Shown here: one piece after another, positions 44,412 to 55,657 of the stretch
How the letters are laid out: every line of letters starts with the position of its first letter
Numbering within the stretch: the stretch's first letter is position 1
Source: Dugong dugon
Lineage: Eukaryota > Chordata > Mammalia > Sirenia > Dugongidae
Assembly: GCA_030035585.1 (NCBI GenBank)
Contig: CM057469.1
Coordinates: forward strand, 117,840,650 to 117,904,649
Direction: 5' to 3'
Length of the DNA stretch: 64,000 nt
Translations under genes and position numbers: made by a program
Notes under the pieces: generated by a model
The model's database searches: none
The model's input: only the letters and a program-made list of their open reading frames with translations
Told to the model about the DNA's origin: nothing

Positions 44412-46970
44412 GATAAGTACTGGGTAAATTAAGAGAGAGTTAGAAAATTATTTTCGTGGATAATGAGAGCTAGAAAATAGTTTAATAAAATATATTGACA
44501 ATTTTTTTTCTATTCCTTAATTGTGTGTTTTTTGTTTTTGTTTATCTGTAGCTTCGGAAAGCAGTGATGGATCACATATCTGATTCTTTCTTGGAAACCA
44601 ACGTCCCTTTGTTAGTTCTCATCGAAGCTGCAAAGAGTGGGAATGAAAAGGAAGTGAAAGAATATGCCCAGGTTTTCCGTGAGCATGCCAATAAGCTGGT
44701 GGAGGTAAGTTCAGAGGGGACTGATGGCTGGAATTTATCAATTAGTCTGATCTCTACATATGGCTCTTGGAATTTCAATAGAGAGTTATTTTACAGCTTT
44801 TCTTGGAGAAATAAAATGGAGGAATCTTCCTTTCCTTTACCTTCTGATTACTCTAACCCTTACAAAGGAAATAAGTTATCAGTTATCTCTGCTCTCTATC
44901 ACACCACTCTAAACATGTTCTGGAACTTCTCTGCTAATTTTCCTGAACAATCAGCACAGATAGAAACAAGAGAAGGAGAAAGAAAACACCAAATTAACAA
45001 CAAAAAAATTAATATAAAAGTATACCAGCTTTGATTAAAGGGAGTAGAATAATTTAAACTGTTAAATGGAGGTCTAGAATACCACTCCTGTTTTTTCCTC
45101 CTCACCCACCTCTCCACCTCACCACCTAAAACCTAGTGTAGCTGATCATACTGTGAACTTGTGAAAAACATTCCACCCCAAAGAGATGTTTGGATTCGGG
45201 TGAAGGATCTTGGGGCAGTAGTAGGCATGTAAGTTCGAGTTCATAACTGTATTTTATGAGTTAGAGAAATCTGCGGAAGTACCTTTATAAGTGCACAATT
45301 CTACTGTGTAATCGTGAAAAAAGAAATTGCAAAAGGTTAACAAAATAAAAGTGATATGATACCGAGGCTTCCTAAATCCTGGAAATGAAAACCAAGAGCT
45401 TGGTAAAGGTTGAGTTGGCAGTGTTGGGATAAGGAGAAAATAGAAAGGATATTGGGAAATGTGTGTGTTAGAGAAAAAGCCCAGGGGATGGACGTGAGGA
45501 TCCTGGCAAATCTAGGAATGGTTATCTGGGCCAGGTTAAGATGTTTGCAGGCTCTGAGAATTTTAAATAATAATTTAAAAAAACCTCTGGTACATCCTCA
45601 CAGTAATTAAAATAAAATAAAATTACTCAAAATGACAGAAAAATGTAAACTGAAATCAAGATGGTTTCTTCTTTTTTTAATTCTGATGGCAAAATTAAAT
45701 TCTGAATAAGTAAATCAAATGTGAACTTCTTTCCATTTTTCTCGGAGGAGGGTAATGATGTAGTGCTTCTATTTAATTGTGCCCTAAATAACTGCTATGT
45801 TTGTTCTTTGTTTAATCCAGTATTGGTGGTGCCTCTGGGGCTGAAGACACCTAGTCAGCCACCCACTCAGAGGAAGACCCTAATGCTCTAGGACTCAGAC
45901 TGAGCCATTACATGTAATAGAAGTCAGGATGCTGAGTGTGCATGAGCCTTGACTACAGTAACGGAATCCCTCAACTTCCTTCCAAAACCTCAATGCCTCT
46001 AGGCAATACCAGCCTAGAGCTAAAAATAGGCTCATAAGATAGTATTCCTGACTCTGTCCCCATCTAGGAGCAAGACCTCCATCACCATTCATGTTCCACC
46101 CTCATGCTGTGAGAGTACACTTGGATACTGAGCAATCCACAGTCTCTCCTAGGTTGATCTTGGAGGTCAAGGCCACTTCCTCGTTTTGAGACCCCCCTGG
46201 TATATTAAAAAAGAAGAAGGAAAAGGTAGAGAAGAAGGAGAGAAGGAGGAAAAGAAATATGGTAATACTGAATGCATGCTAAAAGACTTAAATATTCACA
46301 GGTAATGAATTAATACTATTAACATACAAATATACTATCCCAGCTAGGTAATTATAGTAGTCACAGGATAATGGCAGAAGTTATAGAAAACATTAATAAT
46401 GGTGTGTTGCAAGAATTATGGTCCAAGAAAAAGATGTGAGTTTATGGTTGTATGATAAATGTCTCCTCCTTTTAATCCTGTCAGTGTCTTTCTGTAACTG
46501 TGTATAGCTTCATTTGGAGATAATACTTGCACTTCAAACATGAGGCCCTCTGTAAATGTGAGTCCAGGGCTAAGTGGCTTTCCTGTCTATTCATTCTCCC
46601 TGGTCCTGTGACAGACCCCGGACACATCTGCCATTTCCCCCATCCCATCCTTAGTTACCACTGCAGGTGAATTTATCCATTGTGGGTGTTCCTTGACCCT
46701 CAACTTGTGGCAGAAACAGAAAGCTCAGATCCATCAGAGCCCCACATTTCAGAAAACTATTGATTTGCCTCTCTCAGTTATTCCCTTCAGTACCCTTGGG
46801 CGGTTAACTCTCCTTTAGATGTGAAGAGCTCACTGCAGCCAATAGCATATTAGAATTTATTGATGTCCAGGAGATGTAGGAACTAGGGTGGGGACTAGTA
46901 TGGTTTCTAGAGAGAAACTGGATTCTAAAGAAATTCTATAGTTTATGTCCTTCAAACAAGTTCTACATTG
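44412..46970. other. Intron-exon-intron stretch without recognised repeats (other than the exon)
   Basis: Outside the exon at 44552-44704 I recognise no repeat. 46200-46255 is A/G-rich (gaagaagg repeats). ORFs at 45410 and 45895 are without domains. Confidence 0.45.
44552..44704 (+). CDS. CTNNA2: CTNNA2 internal coding exon (51 codons) with the vinculin-binding helix
   Basis: The exon encodes LRKAVMDHISDSFLETNVPL, then the LVLIEAAKSG segment, and ends ...HANKLVE. This is the alpha-catenin M-domain helix exposed under tension to recruit vinculin; the leucine after the ETNVP proline corresponds to alpha-E Leu344, whose substitution is reported to block vinculin binding. The choice of RKAV, HIS, KSG and KLVE over RRAL, HVS, KNG and KLIE fits CTNNA2 rather than CTNNA1. 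The acceptor has a long T-rich tract (44508-44549) ending gtag; the donor is the near-ideal GAG|gtaagt at 44705. Phase is 0 at both ends and the length is 153 bp. The open frame continues into the intron to a stop ending at 45034, but the strong donor argues that this is read-through and not coding. The first codon of the exon follows directly from the exon ending at 16182. Confidence 0.97.
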
Positions 46971-46977
46971 CTGATGC

Positions 46978-47008
46978 ATATATATATACATATATGTATA
47001 TATATATG

Positions 47009-47096
<88 letters not shown>
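46978..47096. repeat. Long (TA)n tract with tacaca interruption
   Basis: About 119 bases of TA dinucleotides broken by gtatatatatgta and a tacacacaca block at 47031-47040. Self-complementary throughout. Confidence 0.95.
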
Positions 47097-47144
47097 AATG
47101 AAGCCCTGGACTGAGAGTTACCCTTTTTTTAATTTTGAAAGTGG

Positions 47145-47290
47145 ATGTGTCAACTGGGCACCTTTCTGGGATTTAATTTCTGTAACTGTGATATGAAAGA
47201 TTTTGATTTTATGTCCAATGGCCTTGATAAATTCACTTACTAATTCTAAGTTTGCTGTATTCTTTGGGATTTTTTATGTACACCATAGTA
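47145..47290 (-). mobile_element. L1 ORF2 fragment, antisense (left piece)
   Basis: gggcacctttctgggattta, then aagtttgctgtattctttgg and gattttttatgtacacc, match antisense L1 ORF2. Continues after the SINE and LTR insertions at about 48145. Confidence 0.65.
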
Positions 47291-47294
47291 CTGA

Positions 47295-47447
47295 AGGGGC
47301 CCTGGTGGCACAGTGGTTAAGTGTTTAGCAGCTAACCAAAAGGTTGGCAGTTAGAATCCACCAGCCTTTCACTGGAAACCCTATGGGCAGTTCTACTCTG
47401 TCCTATAGAGTCACTATGAGTCGAAGTCGACTCCAGGGCAATGGGTG
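47295..47447 (+). mobile_element. AfroSINE copy
   Basis: Head gggccctggtggcacagtgg, B-box cagttagaatccaccagcc, tail tcactatgagtcgaagtcga. Lies between the antisense L1 and the LTR. Confidence 0.94.
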
Positions 47448-47455
47448 GGTAGTAG

Positions 47456-48120
47456 TGAAAGAAAACTCTCCAGCTCCGTTGAAGTAAAATCAAAGAGATT
47501 TATTAAAGCTAAACTAGCATTGCAATGGGAGACCACGAAGCCTCAGGCTGAAGCTCACAGATCTCAAGGGAAAAATGCAAGTCAGAAGTAATCATAGTAC
47601 TGAACAGGGAAATTAAAAATCACAATATTCTCATTGGTTTACAGTAATTAAGGTCAGTCAAAGGTGGGACAAAGTAAAGCATAATCTTTAACATTATTGG
47701 TTACATGAGTACATTGATTGACTAGAAGACATGACTGAAAGACATGGAGTCAAGGGGGGTTTCATGTTGGTTAGAAATCAGTGGTATCATGGATATTGTC
47801 AGGAATGCTTTGTTAACAATTACCTTGCTCAGAGCATTAGATCTCTGGAGAAGAGTGGAAGCAAAAAAGCTTCCATGATATGTTATTGCCTTGCCCAGTG
47901 CCTCAGAAACCTGGGAAGACTGAGATCAAATAATTTCCATGAGGTATTCACATTCTTTAGCCTGACCACAAAGAAAATCATTTCCTTAATGAAAATGGAT
48001 TGGTTCCTAGGCAAAGAAGTTAGAATCTAAGGGGAAAGGTTACCTGGAACTGCTAGGCAGCAAATGTAAAACCTAGGGAAAATTACATTGAGCCCTTAGA
48101 GTTAGTTCAGTCACTTTACA
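47456..48120 (-). mobile_element. Probable solo ERV LTR, antisense
   Basis: The 665-bp segment has TG...CA ends (starts tgaaagaaaac on + and ends cactttaca). On the minus strand a polyadenylation hexamer aataaa is followed by ctctttgattttacttcaac and a T-rich end, as in R-U5. It interrupts an antisense L1. No matching flanking duplication is visible. The 99-codon ORF at 47731-48030 is within it and not a gene. Confidence 0.6.
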
Positions 48121-48144
48121 GATTATATCCCTTATCAATACAAT

Positions 48145-49235
48145 AGAGTTGTTTGTGAATTATGACAGTTGTATTTCTTCTTCTCTAATCCTACTCCTTG
48201 GCATTATTGCATTGGCTAGGATCTGTAATACAATATTGTGGCAATAAATATTTTTGCTTTTTCCAGATCTCAGCGGGAGAATTTCAATATTTTACCATTA
48301 ATTGTTTGCTTTAGGTCTCTCACATTTATTTTTATCAGATCTAAATTAATTCTCTTCATTTCTCATTTACTAGGAGAGTTTTTTTTTTAAATCATGAATA
48401 AATATAGAATTACATCAAATGGTTTTTCTCCTAATTTTGAGTCAATTATGTATAATTTTGTCTCTTTTATTCTCCTTCAGAGGTGTTGTTTTAATGTTAT
48501 GTTTTCCCTCATAAAATGAATTGGGAATTGTTTGTTCTACTTTTTAGAAGTGAATATGTAAGATGGACATTATTTTTTTTTCTAAATATTTGGAGGAATT
48601 CATTGATGAAAGCAATCTGGACCTGGGGACTTACTTGAGGATAGTTTTTAAATTACAGATTCAATTCTTTAACTTCACATAAGACTAATTTTCTATTCTT
48701 TTTGGGTGAGCGTTTGTAAGTTGTCTTCTAGAAATTTGTCATTTTCATTTGATTTTCTAATTTATTGATACAAAACTACTCATAATATCCTTTTATAATT
48801 TTTTAAATGCTGGTTTTTGCATTAGTTCTGATATTGATGTTTTCTCCCTTTTTCTCTTGATTGGATGTGTAAGAAGTTTATCAATTAATAATCTTTTCTT
48901 AAAAACCAATTTAGTAAATTTTCTTTAAGTTTGTTTTCTATTTTAATTGTCTCTGCTCTTATCTTCATAATGTTTCTTTCTTCTACTTTCACTTGGCATA
49001 ACTTATAGTTCTTTGTCTAATTTTTTGAAATGGATAATCACAACATTGATTTTTAGCCTTAATTTAGCAATATTTGCATTTAAGGCTATAAATTTCTTTC
49101 TAAAACTATGCTTGAATCTGGTTATTTTCTACTGACCTATTTTTTAGTTCCACCTGTGTCCGATATGCTTGAAACTCATCTGTTGAGTTCTTTTTTTCAA
49201 ATAGTGTAACATTGTTCATTCCTAGAATTTCTAGT
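48145..49235 (-). mobile_element. L1 ORF2 fragment, antisense (main piece)
   Basis: attgcattggctaggatctg, then ttctagaaatttgtcatttt, gttttctattttaattgtct and aaggctataaatttctttct, follow the order of antisense L1 ORF2 with heavy divergence. No intact reading frame. Confidence 0.75.
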
Positions 49236-49238
49236 TGG

Positions 49239-49320
49239 TATATATGTATATGTTGATATACATGTATTATATACGTATAGTTGATATATATGTACGTATG
49301 TATATATATTTGTATATATA
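49239..49320. repeat. Imperfect TA/TATG repeat
   Basis: Alternating tatatatg, tacgtatg and tatata units over about 80 bases. Confidence 0.85.
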
Positions 49321-49446
49321 CTTATTGATTCCAATTCCTTAGTAAAATTCATTATCAGGTCATGTCCTTTTTAAAAATAGATTAGTAACAGTTATTTTTA
49401 AGGTCCAAGTCTAAGAGCTCTAATATTTGGGTCAACTTTGTATCTG

Positions 49447-49972
49447 TGTTGTGGATCCCCTCCCCACCCAAAATCAGTTTGGATGCTGAGACTGATGATG
49501 TCACACATGTACTAACAGGGTTTGAAAAGGTTTAGTACTCACGTAATGGGACTTTTTGGGGGAGAACAGAGCAGTATCTAAGCCAGTCCACAAAGGCTTA
49601 AAGGAAGAGAGAGGGACAAGTGGCTTTGGTTTTTATTGTGGCGAGGGGATGGAGCCAGGGTGATGATTTCTGCATGACAGATTGGGCTTGCATGGTGTGA
49701 ACTTCCCTACCGGCACCAAAAAAAAAAAAAACAAAAAAAAGAGCACTCAGCTTTCTTATCAGTTTGCCCAAATGTGGGGCCAGAAGGAATAGGGGTAGGT
49801 TAGAGCTTGAAAACTTTCAGTGATTAAACATCCAAAATGGAGTCATACTCTGTATTATGATTCAGTTGGAATTAGAATGTGCCAATTTTCGTTTAACTAA
49901 TTTGAACTCCTATAAGTAAGCTATTATGGTGCTTTATGCAACTTTCAAAATGGAGCCAGACTCGTTATTACA
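49447..49972 (-). mobile_element. Probable solo ERV LTR, antisense
   Basis: 526 bp with TG...CA ends. On the minus strand: tgtaataacgagtctggctc start, gactccattttgg, a hexamer-like aataaaaacc, and a C-rich end ...ggatccacaaca. Flanks gtatctg (49440-49446) and gtgtctg (49973-49979) match at 6 of 7, a possible target duplication. Poly-A run at 49719-49740 lies within it. Confidence 0.65.
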
Positions 49973-50540
49973 GTGTCTGTTTTACTATTTGATTTTTCTC
50001 TTGTTGTATTTTCTGGAATGCTAGATAATTTAACTGAATGGCCAACATTTGTATTGAACAATATGGAGGGTCTGTATAAAGTTTTCTCTCTTCAGAGAGA
50101 ATTCATCATATCCTCTTATGGGCAGTAGAGAGGAAGATAATCTTAACCAATCAAAGATTTAACTGACTTGAGGCTAGTTTGTAGTCTTTCTAAGGTCTAG
50201 TCTGCCTTTTATTACCTCAATCCTATGCAATGGAGGTGGCGCCAACTGAGGATCAGGTGTGAAACTGTGTTCTTCACCTCATTTGTGAATCAAGAACTCC
50301 AATTTTTGTTTTCCCAATACCATGAGACTGCTGAAAACTTTGCTTTGCTTTTCGGATGCTTTCTATTTATGTTCTTAAATATTGGCACATGTAACTTAAT
50401 CGACAGTGGATTTGGGAGAAAACTTGTGATAAGCGTCAAGCTCACTTCTTTGAACCTCTCTTCTTTATGGGATCTTAGTCTTCCACGTCCTTGCTGCCTT
50501 GGTAATCCTGATGTCCATTTTCTCCTTCTCAAGTTCCCAG
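49973..50540 (-). mobile_element. L1-type fragment, antisense (continuation)
   Basis: gatttttctcttgttgtatt, then ctggaatgctagataattta, resembles an old antisense L1 segment; the later part is too diverged to be sure. The 107-codon ORF at 50225-50548 has no domain. Confidence 0.45.
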
Positions 50541-50867
50541 CTGTCTGAGATTGCTGAAAACCCTGAGGGCTTCTCTTCCTCTTAGCAGCTACCTTCTAAC
50601 TGGCATTTACAATCTCTCTTACAACACTAAGAATTATAAGTCTTAGGGGAAAAGTGGCATGCAGACAGTTGGGTTTCCCTCAAAGAGCATCTCCTTTTGA
50701 TCTAGTCTAAGTTCTCTCCCATGCCTTCAAATAATTTATTTTTTGTTCTGCATTTCTAGTATCATAACTGTAAGTGGAAATCTCTGAGAGCTGGTTTAGA
50801 TAAATTTGTGAGGTTTTCATTGTTGTTAATAATATTTATAGTCACAGTTCTTTATTCTGCAGAAATA

Positions 50868-50909
50868 TTGTCTCTATGAGTCAGAATCGACTTGACTGCG
50901 ATGGGTTTT
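50868..50909 (+). mobile_element. AfroSINE tail fragment
   Basis: ctctatgagtcagaatcgac, then ttgactgcgatgggtttta. Only the terminal ~40 bases. Confidence 0.85.
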
Positions 50910-51401
50910 ATACTTCACATAAATGCATAAATTAATAAAAACAGGCCTGACTCAGTTGAAATAGTGAACTTGGAGCCCTGACTACTGCTTGTAATTTCCT
51001 CACTTAATGTCCCTCCACCCACCAAGAACACCCTCAGAATCCTTCTAGGACACATTTGTTCCTGATGGAGCTAAATTTCTAAGTTTCCATTAATGCTAAA
51101 TCATATAAGAATCATTCAGAAAATAATGACTGAAAAATGCATAAATAAATGCAGTCACCAATGTATGAATCAATAGTGATAGTTGCAGTTCTTCAGCGTT
51201 TTTTGACTCTTGAGTTTAATTATAGTGTATTCAGTTTCTCATCTATTGTTCACTTTTTCTTTTATTTTGCTGTTTGAGGGTCACAGAAATTGATGCTATG
51301 AAATGAATGAGGATATCATAATGTATTCCATAATTTTGTGGGCCTTAGAAAATCCTCACCAAGGGTAGTCTTGTAAATAAAATAATAGTAAAATATGAAT
51401 C

Positions 51402-51441
51402 CCAGATCCCATTGCCATCAAGTCGATCCCAACTCATACCG
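51402..51441 (-). mobile_element. AfroSINE tail fragment, antisense
   Basis: cccagatcccattgccatca, then agtcgatcccaactcatacc. Only the terminal ~40 bases. Confidence 0.85.
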
Positions 51442-52029
51442 AAATATGAATAGAATTTGACTAGAATAGAATTTGAATAAAATAGAATAAAATTTGACTT
51501 TTCATAATTGCCTTAACAAGTGGAATTTTGGGAATATTTCCTCCCTCAGTGTCTGCAGCATTTAATAAAGACTAGTTGAAGTGCAACAGGATTTATAGGT
51601 TAAGAGAAATTAACTGATCAACTATGTAGCTTTGCTTATAATGCCAGTCACTATAGAAGGGATCACTGGTAAAACTGAATAAAATAAACAATAATTTTTC
51701 CTTGTTTCCAGAATTCAGCTAACTCAGACAGCCCCTTTGAAGGTTAGCTAAGGGCATCAGGGTAGGGCCATCTCTGAGGGTATTTTGAGTTGATAGGAAG
51801 ACACCTGTTTTACCTCATTTCCAAGTCCTTGGGAGAAATGGAATGAAAATTACAGTACTAAGTACTGAAGTAGTTGGTGGGGGTAGGGATGAAGTGGATG
51901 TAAACTGAGGGTAAGATATGCATTTTGGCAAGGAAAATAGAGGCTCATCTTGAAAATGAAATGCAAAACCAATACCTGTTTTCAGAAGCTCCAAACTTGT
52001 TTTATTCCTTCCATTGCAATATTGCTCAG

Positions 52030-52690
52030 TCAGTCCACCCACTCTTCCTTCTTCCTCTCCATCTCTACCACAACCACCCTGCTGCAAGCTACATATTCCA
52101 TTGTCTGGGGATTGCAGGGGCATCCCATCAAGCCTCTCTGTCTGCCGGACCCTCCTCCAGTCCTGCACACAAAAGCCAGAGTTAACTTCTAAAAATGCCG
52201 ATCAGATCCTGCATGAGAGGATTCAGAGACTTCAGGTTAAAGACCAACATTTTTGAGACACTTACAAGGGCAGCATGATCTGGCCCCCTTTCAGTCTCAG
52301 GCTCACCCTCCTGTCCTTGACTCCTTTCTCCAAGATGTCAGCCACACAGTTCATCTTTCCTTTGTTGAATGTACCATGCTCCCTCCCACCCTAAGCCTGT
52401 ACTTATGGTGTCCCTTTCCTGATACACCCCCTACTCTTTATCCCTTCATCTCATTTTTAATTATTGTTCAACCTTGAGTTCAAACACCCATCCCCACCCA
52501 GGACAGGTCACTGTGTTTTTTGTTCTCCTGGCACCTTACTTCCTTTTGGTTTGAATGCATACAATTGTTACTTCCCCTGCTGGATTAGATAGGAATCATG
52601 TCTGATTAATTTCTAACTGTACCTTAGGACCTAGTCCAGTGCAGGTATTCAACAAATAAATGTTGCCTAAAGAATGAATAAAAAAATAAA
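52030..52690 (+). mobile_element. L2 3' end
   Basis: gccgatcagatcctgcatga, gcatgatctggccccctttc, cctggcaccttacttccttt, then the L2 terminus cagtgcaggtattcaacaaa and taaatgttgcctaaagaatg. Long, well-ordered match. The overlapping ORFs here are remnants of the L2 3' ORF. Confidence 0.88.
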
Positions 52691-53349
52691 TGCAGCCAGA
52701 TGTATTGATTACTTTTAGGCCCGGAAGCAATATTTTTAATAGCACAACTGTAGGACCCGAAACAGTCACCTTAGGATATCAGCAGAAAGAAGGCACGGTA
52801 CCTACTTAATCCCCTAATTTACTTCTAAGGAGGAATTTAGAATCTGGGAAGGACTAATGTGGAGAAAGATCTCCCATTTTCACTGAGTAGAAAGGCCTTG
52901 TGGATTGACACTGAAGACTCCTTGTGAAGTTGAACCAGCTCACTCAGGAGACACTTGAGGTAATGCCCATAACTCCACTGCCATTTCTTCTCCGATGTCC
53001 ATCTCACAAGCATGCTTCTGTTCTTATCTTCAGTTATGGAAGATGTGAGAGAGGGAGCTGGTTTAATCTGGCAAAGCAAAGTTCAGAACTGAGGCCATGG
53101 CAGTGGAGGGTTCGACAAAGAATTTCGATTTTCAGATCCATCCTCTTAGTTACATCTGATATCAGGGACACCTACATGCTAAAAGGCTATATCTGTTAGA
53201 AAATGCAAGGTTTGAAAGTTGAAGACAAACCCTAGTATTCAGAATCACTAATCTGATCATCAGTAAAGCACCAGAGCACCTTGGTTTCAGCCTTGAGTTG
53301 CTTTTCTCAGTTAATCCCTCCACTTCCGTGGAAGAGTCATTCAGCACAA
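52691..53349. other. Intronic stretch, nothing recognised
   Basis: No repeat or exon recognised. ORFs of 61-91 codons without domains. Confidence 0.4.
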
Positions 53350-54066
53350 ATATTTGCTAAGAGGCTACCACATGCTGACACTGTTCCAGTTGCTGGCAAT
53401 ATAACCATGAACAAAACAGATGAACTTCCTGTCCTCATGGACTTGCATTCTGGTGGAGAAGACAGGTTAAGATGGAGATAAATATATATCTGGTGGGACT
53501 GTGTGCTGTAGAGTAAAATAAAACAGAGTCGAGGGATGGAGAAATGATGGAGGAGGGCATATGTGAACAGAAAAGGCAACTCTCATAAGATGACTATTAA
53601 GCAGACCTGAAGGAGTGGACAGACATTACAAACTGTGGAACAGCAAGGGTAAAGGCCCCAAGGCGGGAGTGTGCTTGGCATGTTTGATAAAGAGTAAAGA
53701 GGCCAGTGTGATTGGAGCTGAGAGAGTGACAGAGGGAACTGCAGAGATGAGACGGAGGGCTGGTGTAAGGATTTTGTATTCTACTCAGATATTTGAATTC
53801 ATTAGAGACTTTCGAGCAAAGGCATGACATTATCTGACGTCCATTTTTAAAGGATCATCCTGCAACTATATGAAGAGTATACCTTAGAGGGACGAAAGTA
53901 GAAATAAAGGCTAGAGAAATGGGTGTTGCAGCAGTCCAGCAAAGGACTGGTACTATGACCAGAAAGAAGTGCAGGAGGGGGAAAATGATTCCATTTGGGT
54001 TATACTTCTGAGGTTGAGCAGATACAAGAGCTGTTAGGCTATGAGGCAGAGAGGTCTGGGATGACT
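53350..54066 (-). mobile_element. L2 3' end, antisense
   Basis: aaatatttgctaagaggcta (reversed terminus), then cctgtcctcatggacttgca, ggaacagcaagggtaaaggc, ggccagtgtgattggagctg, aggcatgacattatctgacg, and gcagcagtccagcaaaggac, in the order of the antisense L2 3' region. Forms an opposed pair with 52030-52690. Confidence 0.88.
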
Positions 54067-55070
54067 CCAGGGTTTGTTTGTTTTTTTAATTGTACTTCAG
54101 GTGAAGGCTTACAGAACAAATAGTTTCTCATGAAATAGTAGTACACATATTGTTTTATGACATTGGTTAACAACCCCACAACATGTCAACCCTCTCCCTT
54201 CTCAACCTTTTTTTTTTTTTTTTGGTGAAAATATTCATAGCCAAAGATACACCATTTCAAAAATTTCTACATGCACAGTTCAGTGACATTGACTACACTC
54301 TTCCAGTTGTGCTGCTATTCTCACTTTAAATGAAGGTTTACGGAACAAAATAGTTTCTCATTAAAGTTAGTACACATGTATCCCTATGACAATGGTTAAG
54401 AACCCCACTACACATCCACACTGTCCTTACTCAACCTTGGGTTCCCTATCACCAGCTTTTCTGTCCCCTTCTGCCTTCTAGCCCTTGTCCCTGGACTGCT
54501 GTGCCTTATTAGTCCATTTTGTTTTATGGGGCTGTCCAATCCCCAGCTGAACGGTGAACCTCAGAAGTGACTTCACCACTGAGCTAAAAGGGTGGCTGGG
54601 GGCCATACTCTAGGGGTTTCTCCAGTCTCTTTTAAGCCAGTAAATCTCGTCTTTTTTGTGTGTGTTAGAATTTTGTTCTACATCCTTCTCCAGCTCTGTC
54701 CAGAACCCTCTGTTGTGATCCCAGTCAGAGCAGTCACTGGTGGTAGCCGGGCACCATCTAGCTGTACTGGACTCAGTCTGGTGGAGGCCTTGGTAGCTGT
54801 GGTCAATTAGTCCTTTGGACTAATCTTTTCCTTGTATCCTGTTCTCTTCATTCTCCCTTCCTCCTGAAGGGGTGAGACCAGTGGAGTACCTTAGATGGCT
54901 GCTCACAGGCCTTTAAGACCTCAGACGCTACTCGCCAAGGTAGAATGTAGAACATTGTCTTCATAAACTGTGTTATGCCAGTTGAGCTACGTATTCCCCA
55001 ACACCATGGGATGACTACAGGTTTTGCTATGCTGCAGCAGTGGAAACGACTGGGAATTCTTAAAACATAA
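54067..55070 (-). mobile_element. L1 3' UTR of afrotherian type, antisense, with an internal second L1-like piece
   Basis: Starts with a T-run (reversed poly-A), then gaaggcttacagaacaaata and gacattggttaacaacccca. It is interrupted at 54211-54325 by a T16 run plus an older L1-like segment (catttcaaaaatttctacat). It then restarts with gaaggtttacggaacaaaat at 54332 and runs through gtgacttcaccactgagcta, ggtagccgggcaccatctag and ccatgggatgactaca. The first ~80 bases are therefore present twice. I recall this 3' UTR as typical of elephant L1. Confidence 0.7.
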
Positions 55071-55655
55071 CCTGCACTCTCAGATGGTTTGTTGATTGCC
55101 TTCTGGCTATGGCTGTTTGATAGGTGGGATCTTGAAAACGCTTACACAAATGTCTTGGGCTTAAATAAATATAATATAGTTTTGTAAACTCCAGGGTCTC
55201 TTGATTCAAACCAGGAACCTAAAAGCAAATCAAGAAAAGCAGCATCAAAAACTACGTTGATGGATTGGTCCTCCATGTTTTTTTAAAGTTCAAGTTGAAC
55301 ATTCTCGTCCTCTTTTTTCTCAATGCTAACTCCCTCTCCCAATTTACTTAATATACTTGAGCTAGGACTGAATTATAGGAGTTTCTTAAATGATTGAGCA
55401 TAACCAACCAGTAGATCATAATATTCTATGAAGAACTATTTTGTTCAGCTCAAACACATGTTAAATTTACAGTGGATTTTCTTTTGTCATTTAAAACATA
55501 TAAATTGCAATACCACTCCTCCCACAAATTCCCTAATTCCTAAACCCTACCATTTTTAAAATAATTTTTCCCATAATTTGTAATAAAGCATTACAGAAAA
55601 AGTCAAGAGTTCACTTTAGACTTTTAATAATTACGTAAATACAGGACTCGGTTTC
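55071..55655. other. Intronic stretch, nothing recognised
   Basis: AT-rich, no repeat or exon recognised. Confidence 0.4.
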
Positions 55656-55657
55656 TT

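Larger units (their letters stand above)
16183..44551 (+). other. CTNNA2: CTNNA2 intron, complete (28,369 bp)
   Basis: Bounded by the donor gtactg at 16183 and an acceptor with a long T-rich tract at 44551. The exons on the two sides join in frame into a continuous alpha-catenin segment. The intron carries about ten SINEs, an RTE LINE with an inverted 5' end, MIR/L2/MER elements and an MaLR-like remnant, all detailed separately. Confidence 0.9.
50541..52025. other. Intronic stretch with two SINE tail fragments
   Basis: Apart from the tail fragments listed at 50868 and 51402, nothing is recognised. Tandem aatagaatttgaataaaa-like repetition occurs at 51445-51500. Confidence 0.45.

Noticed and set aside
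44552..44704. Assignment to CTNNA1 or CTNNA3
   Set aside because: The diagnostic residues (RKAV, HIS, KSG, KLVE) match my memory of CTNNA2; CTNNA1 has RRAL, HVS, KNG and KLIE. CTNNA3 is more divergent.
16102..44704. Processed CTNNA pseudogene
   Set aside because: Canonical splice sites flank both exons and a 28-kb intron separates them; a processed copy would be intronless.
44564..45034. 156-codon ORF as a single-exon gene
   Set aside because: Its first 47 codons are the CTNNA2 exon and the rest is intron after a strong donor.
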